Assembly (NCBI RefSeq): GCF_000626635.1
Contig: NZ_CP007451.1
Coordinates: 4,384,501-4,448,500 of the forward strand
Reading direction: 5' to 3'
DNA: 64,000 bases
Source: Draconibacterium orientale
Lineage (GTDB): Bacteria > Bacteroidota > Bacteroidia > Bacteroidales > Prolixibacteraceae
The notes below the pieces were generated by a model. That model ran no database searches. It saw only the letters and a list, made by a program, of their open reading frames with translations, and was not told the origin of the DNA. Below, one piece after another: positions 63,527 through 64,000 of this stretch (position 1 is the stretch's first letter; every line of letters starts with the position of its first letter). The position numbers were made by a program, and so were the translations under genes.

Positions 63527-64000
63527 ATGAAAGATTTGGAGAAGGTAGAACTAAAGATAATCGGTACGATTTCCACACCACATAAAACCATTGCCAACAT
63601 TCCAATCCAGTCGGTTGGGGCAGCAGCGTACACCGGCATCATTGAACTGGTACCACATTTAACAGCGGGATTGGAAGGACTGAAGGGCTTTTCGGATTTA
63701 ATTTTACTTTATCATCTTCATCGTGTTGATGGCTATAAACTAAAAGTAAAACCTTTTATGGACGACAAAGAGCATGGTGTTTTTGCCACACGATCGCCCA
63801 AACGACCGTCGCCAATTGGTATCTCAACCGTTGAGTTACTCAAAATTGAAGGGAACAAAATCTGGTTTTCAGGTGCCGATATGCTGGACGGAACACCGCT
63901 GATCGATATCAAACCCTTTTTCAGGCAAGTGGATAACCGCCCCAATGCAATTTGTGGTTGGCTGGATTCGAAAGATGATGATTTTCCCGCCAAACAACGT
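63527..64000 (+). CDS. trmO: tRNA threonylcarbamoyladenosine methyltransferase TrmO-like, 3' end outside window
   Basis: Translation from ATG 63527 stays open for 158 codons to the end of the window, so the gene is cut at its 3' end. TrmO (TsaA, UPF0066) adds a methyl group to t6A37 in tRNA-Thr with S-adenosylmethionine. The family motifs are KIIGTISTPHKTIANIPIQ at the start, YTGIIELVPHLTAGLEGLKGFSDLILLYHLHRV, HGVFATRSPKRPSPIGIST near residue 90, and MLDGTPLIDIKPFF near residue 125. The missing part would be only a short C-terminal region, since the family averages 160-230 residues. Confidence 0.9.
   Translation, partial: MKDLEKVELKIIGTISTPHKTIANIPIQSVGAAAYTGIIELVPHLTAGLEGLKGFSDLILLYHLHRVDGYKLKVKPFMDDKEHGVFATRSPKRPSPIGISTVELLKIEGNKIWFSGADMLDGTPLIDIKPFFRQVDNRPNAICGWLDSKDDDFPAKQR

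Overview
The window is a stretch of chromosome from a member of the Bacteroidota, most like the marine Marinilabiliales/Prolixibacteraceae branch. The reasons are the long SecA, the TAnnTTTG promoter boxes with a TTG about 17-19 bp upstream, the near absence of Shine-Dalgarno sites, the E1 alpha/beta fusion, and many Bacteroidota-typical families (DUF4252, DUF2490, PepSY_TM_like_2, sulfatase and TonB-C proteins). No prophage, plasmid or CRISPR locus is visible. Most of the window is core or housekeeping DNA carrying two insertion sequences and several palindromic repeat families.

Layout. 0-6.5 kb: secA, lgt, a SlyD-like prolyl isomerase, aroC and a DUF134 regulator. 6.9-11.4 kb: a PepSY membrane protein with a lipoprotein, an exported MsrB, a TruC-like pseudouridine synthase, a DUF4252 lipoprotein and a sulfatase. 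11.5-16.7 kb: Na/Pi cotransporter, HrpB helicase, exonuclease III. 17.2-20.7 kb: a large protein that I read as PPi-type PEP carboxykinase, with a suspicious A-tract at its 5' end. 20.9-28.9 kb: DUF4386 protein, gamma-glutamyltransferase, an IS200-type element, an AddB-like nuclease, an M14 peptidase, trmD and hsp20. 29-37.4 kb: a PQQ-like propeller protein and a mutagenesis cassette (S24 repressor, Y-family polymerase, second DnaE) split by an IS110-family element sitting in a REP-like repeat. 37.4-48.2 kb: an omega-amidase, a BlaI/BlaR1-type locus with four TonB-C domains, a TPR protein, a membrane LuxR-type regulator, and a predicted outer-membrane metalloprotease. 48.2-50.6 kb: a gene-poor, operator-rich tract around a small XRE regulator. 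50.6-60.3 kb: pyrK-pyrD, a branched-chain type 2-oxoacid dehydrogenase (E2 and fused E1), a frameshifted flavodoxin, pyrG and yidC. 60.4-64 kb: a beta-barrel protein, TetR regulator, DUF2490 protein, a Spy-like protein, tRNA-Pro(CGG) and the start of a TrmO-like gene.

The most interesting signals are in the non-coding DNA. Two separate genes, the PepSY operon and msrB, carry the same leader of about 100 bp: identical flanking blocks around a hairpin whose stem sequence differs but whose position is kept. The BlaI locus has palindromic operators embedded in its promoter. A TACAWWTGTR/TTTGTAAC motif recurs across the XRE-pyrK-pyrG region. Two strong terminators face away from any annotated gene and suggest minus-strand small RNAs. 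The IS110 element has a 260-nt non-coding end suited to a bridge RNA, and matching CAATGAC repeats at both ends. Three genes are broken or altered at A homopolymers (A7, A9, A5), which may be real slippage or sequence error.
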